In this document: piece by piece, positions 45,197 to 53,206 of the stretch
Numbering within the stretch: position 1 is the stretch's first letter
Layout of the letters: every line of letters begins with the position of its first letter
Assembly: GCA_028280485.1 (NCBI GenBank)
Contig: JANQLS010000076.1
Coordinates: 16,458 to 80,457, forward strand
DNA length: 64,000 nucleotides
From: Planctomycetota bacterium
GTDB lineage: Bacteria > Planctomycetota > UBA8108 > JACQVS01
Reading direction: 5' to 3'
The notes under the pieces: model-generated
Seen by the model: the letters and a program-made list of their open reading frames with translations, nothing else
Database searches by the model: none
Told to the model about the DNA's origin: nothing
Program-made: the position numbers and the translations under genes

Positions 45197-46114
45197 TTAG
45201 GGATCTTGTAGCAGGAGTGGAGCTTTCTTTTCGTCGAGCTGACTGATGTGATGGACCTCAGTTGCTTTTTTGAGTTCTTTAACTTGGGTCATGAGGGATT
45301 GCAGTTCCTCAGAAAGTTGGTCAAGGCTCTGGAGCTGTTTCTGAGAACTGGCATCCACGAGGGTGGTGTTGGACTCGTTTTGTTCTTTGATTTCAGAGAG
45401 TTCCTCCTTGAGAGCGGCAATTTTCGTCTGATTTCCGCTGTCAAGCTCCAGAAGTTTGTCCTCGAGGGCGATCCTCAAGTCGGGCAGAGATTTGGTGTGG
45501 AGGTGATGCAAGGAACGTCCGAGACGAGCCGTATTGATCTCCGTGCGATCTTTGATCTCCTGTTTGAGGCTGACCTGAAGGTCTTTCACTTCCACCTGAT
45601 TCATATAAAAAGCAGCGAAGCAGAATAGGAGAACCATTGAGATTCCCCCGGCTAGGAGCCAGGTTTCGCGCCGACTCTGATGCGAGCGACGGAGATTTAG
45701 GGCTTCTAAATCAGAGACTTGACGATTGAGGTAGCCCATATGTGCGGCGATTTCGCGTTGAGCGTTGAGAACTTTCGTCTCTACGGCCAGCGAAGTCGAC
45801 ATACTCCATGAATTCTGAGCGGGCCCTAAGGCAGGATCCCTTGGAGAGCTTGGGCTGAGCTGGAGGTTGGGTTCTGGTTGGGTATCGAAGAGTTCTAACG
45901 AAAATCCCCCAGTCGGATATTGAAGATCTGGCTCTTCGAAGCCGGCTCCCATAGGCAGGATGCGCCGTTGAGAAGCTTGGTCCATTTCTTCAGAAGTCTC
46001 TTGGCTTAAGGCTGGAGCGACGGGCTCTATGGTGTCTGAAGCAAAGATGGGCTCTGATGTATAACGGGTGTTGCGGTTGCGTCGACGTCCTCGAGTGCGA
46101 TTCTTTTTCGCCAT
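45197..46114 (-). CDS. Membrane-anchored coiled-coil protein, unknown function
   Basis: I start it at the ATG at 46114 (305 residues) because GGAGTGGAGAG lies just upstream; the longer frame from 46225 has no such site. The first about 20 residues are basic (KKNRTRGRRRNRN), then a disordered Pro/Ser/Gln-rich region, one membrane helix (about 170-190, LLAGGISMVLLFCFAAFYM) and a C-terminal coiled coil (about 195-290) rich in Leu, Glu, Gln and Lys. The topology is probably N-terminus in the cytoplasm, with the basic tail able to bind nucleic acid or lipid, and the coiled coil outside. No known family recognised. Confidence 0.75.
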   Translation of the reverse strand: MAKKNRTRGRRRNRNTRYTSEPIFASDTIEPVAPALSQETSEEMDQASQRRILPMGAGFEEPDLQYPTGGFSLELFDTQPEPNLQLSPSSPRDPALGPAQNSWSMSTSLAVETKVLNAQREIAAHMGYLNRQVSDLEALNLRRSHQSRRETWLLAGGISMVLLFCFAAFYMNQVEVKDLQVSLKQEIKDRTEINTARLGRSLHHLHTKSLPDLRIALEDKLLELDSGNQTKIAALKEELSEIKEQNESNTTLVDASSQKQLQSLDQLSEELQSLMTQVKELKKATEVHHISQLDEKKAPLLLQDP

Positions 46115-46664
46115 CTCTCCACTCCCTCTCTTTGTGGGTCGATATGCGGGAAATTTCTTCCAACTGAACTTTACTTGGTGGTTCTGCTTGGAAGATGACC
46201 AGTTCACAGATCTGAAAAAAGCCAATTTAGGCTTACTCGGTTGATCGGCCGGGGAGAGTGTTGGCTTGAGGGAAATTTTTAGTATTTTTATGATTTTGGG
46301 AACTTGTTGTATATTAAGAGTTTACGGTTTTGGATCCCCGGGGGATTCCCTCCACTCATCCAAAGGTGAGGGGGCTTAAAGGCAATAATTCACGTTGATG
46401 TCTGTGAGTTGTTTAAGAAGTTCAGATTAACTAGCCCGAAGCGCTAGCGAGGGAAGGCTCCCCTCGCTAGCGCTTCGGGCTAGTTAATAATGGTGCTTGT
46501 ATTTTGAGGGTGGGTTTTAGGTCATTCGGGGGCTAAAAATTTACAAGTTCTCGATTCCGGAGTGGAGTTTGAGGCAATATAGAGGGATTCACCCATCGCC
46601 AGGCTCAAGCTCAAACCCTGAAGGTTTGATGGATATCCATCAGCATTAATTACAAAGAGTTCCC
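46115..46664. other. Gap with a 61-base palindrome
   Basis: No supported gene. 46427-46487 is a perfect inverted repeat with 27-base arms (TTAACTAGCCCGAAGCGCTA core) and a seven-base loop. Its arms resemble the inner arms of repeat R2 (AGCCCGGAGCGTAAGCGACGGGA versus AGCCCGAAGCGCTAGCGAGGGA). The sulfatase promoter is expected between the palindrome and 46664. Confidence 0.6.
46427..46487. repeat. R2-like mini palindrome
   Basis: 27-base perfect arms and a seven-base loop. The sequence is close to the R2 inner arm, so it may be a stripped-down form of the same family. Confidence 0.85.
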
Positions 46665-48083
46665 ATGAAGATAATCGGTTTCAGTTTTTATACGTTCCTT
46701 ACACTTAGTCTGATCCTTAGCCCATGGGCAGTTTCAGAAGCCGCCGCCAATGAAACTCCCCCCAATATCGTTTTAGTTCTCATCGACGACATGGGTTGGA
46801 TGGATCTCGCTTGTCAGGGGAATTCCAAGGTTAGCACTCCCGTGATCGACCAAATCGCCAAGGACGGTATGCGATTTACGGATGCCTACTCGGCCGCTCC
46901 CGTTTGCTCCCCCACTCGAGCTTCCATTATGACGGGCCTCTCCCCCGCTCGACTTCATATCACCAATCACATCCCAGATCAAAAGCGCTTCATTCCCAAA
47001 AATGCTAAGCTTCTCCCTGCGGCGATGAAAAACGTTTTGGATTTAGAGTACGAAACTCTCGCTGAACGCTTGAAGGAGTTAGGTTACAAGACTGGATTCT
47101 TCGGGAAGTGGCACCTAAGTGGAAAGTATAAAAGAGGCGATCAAGGCCGAGGAGATTTACGGTACGCTCCCGAAAAGCATGGATTTGATGTGAATGTGGG
47201 TGGTTCTTGCTACGGTGGCCCTCCCACGTTTTTTGATCCCTACGGAATCTACAGCTTGCCTTCACGTAAAAAGGGAGAGTACCTGCCGGATCGATTAGTC
47301 GATGAAATCGGCACCTTCATGGAGAAGAATAAGAAGGACCCGATCTTTATCTCTCTGTGGTACTACACCGTTCACTGGCCGATGGAAGCTCCTGAGAGTT
47401 ATTTGAAGAAGTATCGAGGTAAGGAAGGTCCCGGTTTAAAGGATCATCGCTACGGGGCGATGATCGAAGCCTTGGATGATTCGATGGGGGTTTTGTTGAA
47501 GAAGATCGAATCCTTGGGATTAACGGATAACACGATCATCGTGTTCACTTCCGACAATGGTGGCTTTTCTGGTGTCGCCGATATGCGTCCTTTGAGAGAG
47601 AGCAAAGGATATTTGTACGAGGGAGGAATCCGGGTCCCCATGATTGTGAAGTGGCCCGGGAAAATTCGAAAAGGTTCGATTTGTAAGAAGCCCGTGGTGA
47701 GCACGGATCTCTACCCCACCTTGATCGATATTGCTGGAGGATCTCGCGATTCCGATCGTCAATTGGATGGTGTTTCGATCAAGCCGCTTCTTTTAGAAAA
47801 AGGTTCCTTCGATCGATCGGCGCTTTACTTCCACTACCCTAACTACGCTTTTCACCAAGGGAATCGATTGGGCAGTGCCATAAGAGAAGGCGACTGGAAG
47901 TTGATCGAGTACTTTGATACCGGTGAGCTCGAACTTTATAACCTCGCGAAGGATATCGGTGAGAAGAAAAATTTAGCTTCACAAAATGCCAAGCTCGCCG
48001 CTCGTCTAAAAGAAAAGCTTCACATCTGGCGTAAAGAAGTGAAGGCGGCGATGCCGACTCTGAATCCAAATCACGTTAAATGA
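46665..48083 (+). CDS. Secreted sulfatase (formylglycine type)
   Basis: 472 residues of the alkaline phosphatase/sulfatase superfamily. A signal peptide ends near VSEAAA. The first metal pair is in IDDMGW; VCSPTRAS (C81) is the C-x-P-x-R signature whose Cys is converted to formylglycine by a separate enzyme; GKWHL (Lys/His), YTVHWPMEAP and TSDNGGF (Asp/Asn metal ligands) follow. The C-terminal subdomain is complete. Such enzymes strip sulfate from algal or host polysaccharides and are very numerous in marine planctomycetes. Substrate unknown. It stands alone on the plus strand, convergent with the zincin-like gene (35-base gap). Confidence 0.95.
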   Translation: MKIIGFSFYTFLTLSLILSPWAVSEAAANETPPNIVLVLIDDMGWMDLACQGNSKVSTPVIDQIAKDGMRFTDAYSAAPVCSPTRASIMTGLSPARLHITNHIPDQKRFIPKNAKLLPAAMKNVLDLEYETLAERLKELGYKTGFFGKWHLSGKYKRGDQGRGDLRYAPEKHGFDVNVGGSCYGGPPTFFDPYGIYSLPSRKKGEYLPDRLVDEIGTFMEKNKKDPIFISLWYYTVHWPMEAPESYLKKYRGKEGPGLKDHRYGAMIEALDDSMGVLLKKIESLGLTDNTIIVFTSDNGGFSGVADMRPLRESKGYLYEGGIRVPMIVKWPGKIRKGSICKKPVVSTDLYPTLIDIAGGSRDSDRQLDGVSIKPLLLEKGSFDRSALYFHYPNYAFHQGNRLGSAIREGDWKLIEYFDTGELELYNLAKDIGEKKNLASQNAKLAARLKEKLHIWRKEVKAAMPTLNPNHVK

Positions 48084-48118
48084 CCTTCAGATTGTTAATG
48101 AGGCCTTTCCTTTCTGAT

Positions 48119-48730
48119 TTAGAGGTAGTAACTCATCTCATTGTCATTTAAGCCAAAGTGGTGACCCACTTCCTTGGCTACCGTTTTTTTTACTTCATGA
48201 AACAGAAGATCTTTTGGGATCTGAATCTCATGGTTTCTTTTGTAGATAAAAACTTGATCTGAGTCATCCCGCTCATAAAAAGATCTTTTTGGCCTTGGCG
48301 TGCCTACATACAAGCCCAAGATCTCGTGGTGGTTTGATTCATCTCCGGGGTAATCCTTAATAGTGAACTGAACTCCTCCTAAGTAGGGTTGGTAAACTGA
48401 AGGAAGACTGGCGAGGGTTAAGTCCATCGCTGACTCGAAGTAACTCAATTCAAATCTCGGTGGAGCAGGTGAGTTCACTGGGTCGAAGTGTTCGGCCTGG
48501 AGAAAGAGCTTGTCAGCTTCCAAGGGCTTGTCTTCTCTGTCTAACAAGCAGGCTTTCCTATGGAGGACTTGGGATAACTCGGAGTCTAATAATTCTTCTG
48601 ATTTTTCCTCCAAAAGAAAATTTAGAGTTCTTCTGCATTCCTCAAAATATCCTCGTTCAAATAGAAGTTTAGATTCTAAGAGCAGATAGGAAACAGAATC
48701 TGATGGTCTTTTAAGAAGTGTGTTCGGCAT
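48119..48730 (-). CDS. Zincin-like protein lacking the first zinc ligand
   Basis: 203 residues, a clear paralogue of the protein at 49283 (same length; shared LLDR, EADK-FLQAE, DYPG, FIYKRNHEIQ and GHHFGL). The N-terminal half is a short TPR-like helical region. The C-terminal half is the zincin_1 type domain whose motif HExGHHxGxxD is here KEVGHHFGLND: K186 replaces the first His, while E187, H190 and D196 remain. Lysine cannot bind zinc, so proteolysis is unlikely; a pseudo-enzyme role, perhaps regulating the intact paralogue, is possible (inference). It is last in the leftward operon, 203 bases after the zinc-ribbon gene. Confidence 0.85.
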   Translation of the reverse strand: MPNTLLKRPSDSVSYLLLESKLLFERGYFEECRRTLNFLLEEKSEELLDSELSQVLHRKACLLDREDKPLEADKLFLQAEHFDPVNSPAPPRFELSYFESAMDLTLASLPSVYQPYLGGVQFTIKDYPGDESNHHEILGLYVGTPRPKRSFYERDDSDQVFIYKRNHEIQIPKDLLFHEVKKTVAKEVGHHFGLNDNEMSYYL

Positions 48731-48933
48731 GCTTTCTCTCCTATTTATGAAGGAGTGGTCTAAGGGTTTAAGGATTTAAAGAGAGCCTTTCCTTTCATTC
48801 ATTTTTTTCTGTTAAATAAATTTAAAATGAATGAGAGAGCTCGACCAATACGAATAACCGTATTGTTAGTTAGGAAAAACCGATATTGGGTGGTGAGGCA
48901 TCTTGGAGGGGTTGAGTTCAAATCCGCTCCTTA

Positions 48934-49257
48934 TCAGTCACCCAACAGATCGGTTAACGTTTCGAGCCAACCTCCCTTCTTTTTACATTTTCTTTTTTTG
49001 TAATCTTTAGAATCAGAGTCTCGATACGATTTTTCTCGTCGGTAGAGGTCACGATCACGATCTTCGTAATTTCTATAGTCATGCTCTTCGTCGTGATGAG
49101 TGTAATCGTGCTCGTAGTCTTGATTCGCCTGAGCAATCAAGGTTTCAAGCTCTCCTCTGTCTAACCAAATCCCCCGACAGTCAGGGCAATAGTCGATCGT
49201 GACGCGATTTTTTTTCTTTTCAATTAAAGGTGATACTCTGCAACGTGGACAGTCCAT
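48934..49257 (-). CDS. TFIIB-type zinc-ribbon protein
   Basis: 107 residues. The N-terminal third contains a zf-TFIIB-like zinc ribbon: CPRC at residue 3 and CPDCRG about 20 residues later, with the family signature GIWLDRGELE. The rest is a Tyr/Asp/Arg/His-rich disordered stretch (about 45-85), a short Lys cluster (KKRKCKKK) and a hydrophobic end. Family members are small and of unknown function; a role in RNA or protein binding is commonly guessed. It lies between the two zincin paralogues, 25 bases after the intact one, so it belongs to the operon. Confidence 0.85.
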   Translation of the reverse strand: MDCPRCRVSPLIEKKKNRVTIDYCPDCRGIWLDRGELETLIAQANQDYEHDYTHHDEEHDYRNYEDRDRDLYRREKSYRDSDSKDYKKRKCKKKGGWLETLTDLLGD

Positions 49258-49282
49258 TGGTATTGCTTTCTTAAGTTCAAAG

Positions 49283-49894
49283 TTATTTGAAATATCCCAT
49301 CTGATGATCTTCTAAGCCAAAGTGATGGCCTATTTCGTGAATGGTGGTTTTTTGAATTTCTTCGAACAAAGATTCATTTGGAAACTGAATCTCATGATTT
49401 CGTTTGTAAATGAAGACTCTGTCGAGGTGGTCCTCTTCATCAGGAGTTCTTTCTGTCCTTGGGATTCCCTCATACAGCCCTAACAGATGTTTATCCAGGG
49501 TTTCCTTCCCAGGGTAATCTTGGATCAAGATTTGGATGTTCTTAATGTAGGGCTGGAACACCTCGGGTAGGCTCTCTAGAGCTTGTCGGATCTCAGATTC
49601 AAACTTACTCTGTTTGTGCCTTTGAGGGGAAGGGTAGCTGATGGGATCTAGGTACTCTGCTTGAAGGAATGACCGATCAGCTTCGACTTCAAGCCCTCGC
49701 CGATCGAGTAAACCTGCTTTTAGGTAAAGGATTTTTGCTTTTTCAAAAGTTGAAAGTTGCCATTCCATTCCCTCTAAGAATCTTTCGATAGACTGAGCAC
49801 AACTTTCGAACTGACTCGTCTCGAATTGGAGTTCAATCTCCTCAATCAGAAACGACTTGGAATGATCTGTAGAGTTAAGAAGCATTTTTGACAT
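49283..49894 (-). CDS. Zincin_1-type metallopeptidase with TPR-like N-terminus
   Basis: 203 residues. The N-terminal half (about 10-95) is helical and TPR-like; the C-terminal half is the minimal zincin domain with HEIGHHFGLED: H186, E187, H190 and D196, a full metzincin-type site. Related short zincin_1 proteins are about 120 residues long, so this is an extended form. Its start lies inside the antiporter gene (20-base overlap), implying translational coupling. The preserved site suggests real peptidase activity in the cytoplasm, substrate unknown. It is a paralogue of the protein at 48119. Confidence 0.88.
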   Translation of the reverse strand: MSKMLLNSTDHSKSFLIEEIELQFETSQFESCAQSIERFLEGMEWQLSTFEKAKILYLKAGLLDRRGLEVEADRSFLQAEYLDPISYPSPQRHKQSKFESEIRQALESLPEVFQPYIKNIQILIQDYPGKETLDKHLLGLYEGIPRTERTPDEEDHLDRVFIYKRNHEIQFPNESLFEEIQKTTIHEIGHHFGLEDHQMGYFK

Positions 49895-51158
49895 AGTTCT
49901 TCTCCTCGTTAAATAAATTGGGTTGTATTTTTACTTCTGCTTTACTGTCGCTACCTTTAGGAAGAAGCTTCTTTACAATCAGAATAAATAATCCAGTCAG
50001 TGAGATATTTAAAGCTAAAGAAAGAAGGGCTACTGTGAGGATCGGACCACCGATACCGTAGGAGAGTGAGACGATCAATACACCGGCTCCCACTTCACCT
50101 CGGGGCCACATAGCGATCGATACGGCTAGCCTCTCTTTGAGGGTTGCTTCCTTTCGATAGCAAAACAGGGGAAACATTTTTCCGAGATTCGAGATTGCGG
50201 TTACAGCTAGAACGTGAAGGGCGATCGTTCCCCAGCTCATCAGAGGCTGAGAGCCAGTGACGGTCTCGGCTGAGCTCTCCGGGGTCGTAAAGATTGAAGG
50301 CATCGACAAGCCGACTAAGACCATGAAGATCGCTGAGATATAGGTTGATACTTTTTGCTCATTTTGACTTTCAGGTCCCTCTAAATGACCTTCACGCTGG
50401 TCATCGACGTGAGGATCTTGTCCCTCCGGTCGGGCCATGACACAGCCAAGAATAAACGCCGGTAGTAAGACCTCGATATGGATGGGGAGAGTGTCATCTA
50501 AAATTTTGCTTCCTTGGTAGATCACCTCCGATACCGCCATAATGACAAAGGCGTAGGTCAGTACCCAAGGCCAGGTGATGGGAATCTTTATTCGATGAAG
50601 GTACTTCCATCCGAGTAACAGAAGGACAACCATAAAAAGTACAATTCCCCCTAACTGCCACGCCAAGCCGACCATCAACATTTTCAATGGGATCATCAGG
50701 AGGACAGTGTCTAGGTCATCAAAAATGGCAAGGATTCTTGTCTTCTTGAACATCCAGGTTGCACTGAGTCCTGCAGCTGCAAGCATAGAGAAGAGTACTC
50801 CTGCCGAGGTTGGAGCTGCGAACCGCCCACTAAGGAGAGTTTCTTTCCAAGCTTCGAATGATTCGTAGGAACCAGGAGGAAGCATGACAAATAAGAAATA
50901 GAGGGTGACAAAAACCCAAGGGAAGGCAGCTGCCGTCATGGCGACAACATAGTCCCAGCCGTATTGTTTGAGATTCGATTTATCCACCTCGAATTCGTAC
51001 CCGACATGGATCATGATAAATGCAAGCATCCACATCGTTAATGCGGTGATAACGTGTTTAACAGGGCCCAGGGTATCCACACTCATCAGTGAAGGTAAAA
51101 TTTGGGAGCCAGTTAGTCCCAATAAGAGAAGGGCCGAGAACAAGGCCACTTTTTTCAT
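49875..51158 (-). CDS. Cation/proton antiporter (CPA family)
   Basis: 427 residues, hydrophobic throughout with about 12 predicted segments. It has the Na+/H+ exchanger fold: the FAAPTSAGVLFSMLAAAGLSA segment, the IFDDLDTVLLMIPLKML segment holding the Asp pair expected in the ion-binding helix, and the C-terminal AMWPRGEVGAGVLI, a strong exchanger signature. A charged loop (about 245-275) separates halves. The last 30 residues are hydrophilic. It is second in the leftward operon after the UspE-like gene (23-base gap) and overlaps the zincin gene. It faces an NhaR-like regulator, which supports sodium or pH homeostasis as its role. Confidence 0.9.
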   Translation of the reverse strand: MKKVALFSALLLLGLTGSQILPSLMSVDTLGPVKHVITALTMWMLAFIMIHVGYEFEVDKSNLKQYGWDYVVAMTAAAFPWVFVTLYFLFVMLPPGSYESFEAWKETLLSGRFAAPTSAGVLFSMLAAAGLSATWMFKKTRILAIFDDLDTVLLMIPLKMLMVGLAWQLGGIVLFMVVLLLLGWKYLHRIKIPITWPWVLTYAFVIMAVSEVIYQGSKILDDTLPIHIEVLLPAFILGCVMARPEGQDPHVDDQREGHLEGPESQNEQKVSTYISAIFMVLVGLSMPSIFTTPESSAETVTGSQPLMSWGTIALHVLAVTAISNLGKMFPLFCYRKEATLKERLAVSIAMWPRGEVGAGVLIVSLSYGIGGPILTVALLSLALNISLTGLFILIVKKLLPKGSDSKAEVKIQPNLFNEEKNYVKNAS

Positions 51159-51181
51159 TGTTTTATCTTTTGTTTCTAATT

Positions 51182-52123
51182 TTAGGAATTGAGGACCACT
51201 GGGCTTTCGAATCCCATAGGCTTGGTTGTGAGTACGGAGCAGGGGAGCTCTGAGAATAATCTTTCAGCCGTGTTTCCAATGAGGAGTCCAGGGATTCCAG
51301 TTCTTCCTAAAGATCCCATGACGACTAAATCGATTTTGTTTTGGACAATATGTTTCGCCAGTTGAACTTCGGGTGAACCTTCGATGATTTGCGACTTCAA
51401 GTTTGGGTAGTCGTCCATCATGGGATCTATGGTCGACTTAAAAAGTTGCTCAACCTTTGAAAAGCTTTGATTTTTGAAGGTTTCGATTTCTTCCTCTGAG
51501 CACCTCTTTTTAAGGTGCTGGATCCCAAACGGTTTCCAGCAATAAACCACCTCAACTACGCTCGAATGCAAAATAGAAAGAGAAGTGGATAACTCTAGGA
51601 TTTTTCGATTGAGATTCTTTTCCTCAAGCGTTTGCTGTTCGATATCGATGGCAGCAAGAATATGAGAAAAAGTTGATTTGAGATCCGGTTTCAGCAGCCA
51701 AATGGGACAGGGGCATTTCCTTAGCAGATGAAGGTCGGTGGATCCAAATAAAGTGCTGCTAAAATTTTGTTCATCCTCCGCAGTTTTAATCAGCAGGTCA
51801 TATTCGCCTTCTAAGACCTCTTGAATGGTCTCAAAGAATGGAGTCCCCCACCGAATCTTAATGCTGCAGTCGATGCCTTGCTCCTGAACTGGAGCCATCA
51901 GAGTCTTGAGATGTTCAGTTCTCGTTTGAGTCACGCTGCTGATCAGCTCCTCAAGGTGAAAGTCGGATGCCAGCATCGTGGCGTAAGAGGGGAAGGGCTT
52001 GAGGGTCTGGATCAAACCTAGGGTTGCTTGATTGTTCAGAGCAAGGTCTGTCGCCATTTTCAAAATGTTGGTTGGGTCTTTCGTCCCGCTCAAGTCGATG
52101 AGTATTTTTTTAAATCTTTTCAT
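51182..52123 (-). CDS. Tandem universal stress protein (UspE-like)
   Basis: 313 residues with two Usp domains (about 1-150 and 155-313), the size of E. coli UspE. The first domain lacks the ATP-binding loop; the second has MGSLGRTGIPGLLIGNTAERL (given as the GxxG...G-N-T core), matching the G-x-x-G-x9-G-S/T nucleotide site with Asn-Thr at the end. The first gene of the leftward stress operon, starting 125 bases from the divergent LysR gene. Usp proteins accumulate in starvation, oxidative and other stress. The ATG at 52123 is preceded by AAGGAAC at a good distance. Confidence 0.92.
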   Translation of the reverse strand: MKRFKKILIDLSGTKDPTNILKMATDLALNNQATLGLIQTLKPFPSYATMLASDFHLEELISSVTQTRTEHLKTLMAPVQEQGIDCSIKIRWGTPFFETIQEVLEGEYDLLIKTAEDEQNFSSTLFGSTDLHLLRKCPCPIWLLKPDLKSTFSHILAAIDIEQQTLEEKNLNRKILELSTSLSILHSSVVEVVYCWKPFGIQHLKKRCSEEEIETFKNQSFSKVEQLFKSTIDPMMDDYPNLKSQIIEGSPEVQLAKHIVQNKIDLVVMGSLGRTGIPGLLIGNTAERLFSELPCSVLTTKPMGFESPVVLNS

Positions 52124-52191
52124 GGTAGTTCCTTTTATCTGTTTTTTGGTTGCTATGTAATGAAGTATAGATTTAATGTATGAATTCGACT

Positions 52192-52213
52192 AATACTTAT
52201 TATCGATTGTATT
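52192..52213. promoter_or_regulatory. Candidate LysR operator
   Basis: Perfect interrupted palindrome AATAC, 12 bases, GTATT, containing the T-N11-A arrangement usual for LysR-type regulators. It lies in the 125-base divergent region between the UspE-like gene and the NhaR-like gene, 36 bases before the start of the latter. Confidence 0.5.
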
Positions 52214-52248
52214 CATAGGAAAATACGAACTATCTGTGGAGGCTATTA

Positions 52249-53151
52249 ATGGACTGGTTGAACTACCATCATCTGTTGTATTTTTGGGTCGTTTCGCGGG
52301 AAGGAAGCATTGTTAAAGCTACGGAGAAGCTGAAAGTTGCCCAGCCCACAATCAGTGGGCAAATTCGGGAGTTAGAAAACGCATTAGGAGAAAAACTGTT
52401 CACCCGAGTTGGGAGAAACCTTGCCTTGACTGAGACGGGGCAATTGGTTCAAAGATATGCCGATGAAATCTTTAGTCTAGGCCAGGAAATGCTTCAGTCA
52501 TTGAAAGGGCAAACAACTCTAGATAAAAAAATTCGAGTCAATATTGGTATTTCCGATGTCGTCCCAAAACTCATTGCTCATCACCTTATCGAGGCCGTAT
52601 TGGAGACTCATGAGGATGTGAGAGTGTCCTGTTATGAAGGCCCCCACGAAGAGCTCATTTTAGATCTAGCGCAACACAAGCTAGATGTTGTCATTTCTGA
52701 TGCTCCTAACTCCCCTAAAGTCAGAGTCAAAGCTTATAACCATTTATTAGGTGAGTCGGGAGTTAGTCTTTGTGGAGTAAAAAAGCTCGCCCAAAAATAC
52801 CGGAGAAAATTCCCACAATCTTTAGACGGTGCTCCGCTTCTGCTTCCCACAAGAAAAGCTGTGCTGAGGAGAGATGTTGAGGATTGGATTGAACGAGAGG
52901 GAATAGCCCCCATTATTAAGGGGGAATTTGATGATAGTGCTTTAACTAAGGTTGTTGGGCAAAGTGGAGCGGGTTTATTTTTTGTTCCAACGCTGCTTGA
53001 AAAAGAAGTCAAGAAGCAATATGGCGTTGAAAAAGTGGGTGACGTCGATTCTATTCGGGAGCGATTTTATGCCATATCCGTGGAGAGGCGCTTTAATAAC
53101 CCTGCGATCATTGCCCTTTCAAATAAAGCAAAATCGTTACTCTTAACTTAG
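52249..53151 (+). CDS. NhaR-like LysR-family transcriptional regulator
   Basis: 300 residues. The N-terminal wHTH (about 1-65) reads MDWLNYHHLLYFWVVSREGSI then AQPTISGQIRELENALGEKLF, closely following the NhaR pattern (NYNHLYYFW, TITGQIRALE); the linker helix RYADEIFSLGQEML also matches. The C-terminal half is the effector domain with the two subdomains of LysR proteins. NhaR in E. coli senses sodium and activates nhaA. GGAGG lies six bases before the ATG at 52249. Divergent transcription from the UspE-antiporter operon, with a candidate operator between, makes it the likely regulator of that operon. Confidence 0.9.
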   Translation: MDWLNYHHLLYFWVVSREGSIVKATEKLKVAQPTISGQIRELENALGEKLFTRVGRNLALTETGQLVQRYADEIFSLGQEMLQSLKGQTTLDKKIRVNIGISDVVPKLIAHHLIEAVLETHEDVRVSCYEGPHEELILDLAQHKLDVVISDAPNSPKVRVKAYNHLLGESGVSLCGVKKLAQKYRRKFPQSLDGAPLLLPTRKAVLRRDVEDWIEREGIAPIIKGEFDDSALTKVVGQSGAGLFFVPTLLEKEVKKQYGVEKVGDVDSIRERFYAISVERRFNNPAIIALSNKAKSLLLT

Positions 53152-53206
53152 ATCTAAGATGGAGTGGAAGGTCAATGCTATTAGGAATAAAGCTTTCCTG
53201 ATTTCT

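Noticed and set aside
48870..48930. GAGTTCAAATCC resembling a tRNA T-arm
   Set aside because: No acceptor, D or anticodon stem can be formed around it.
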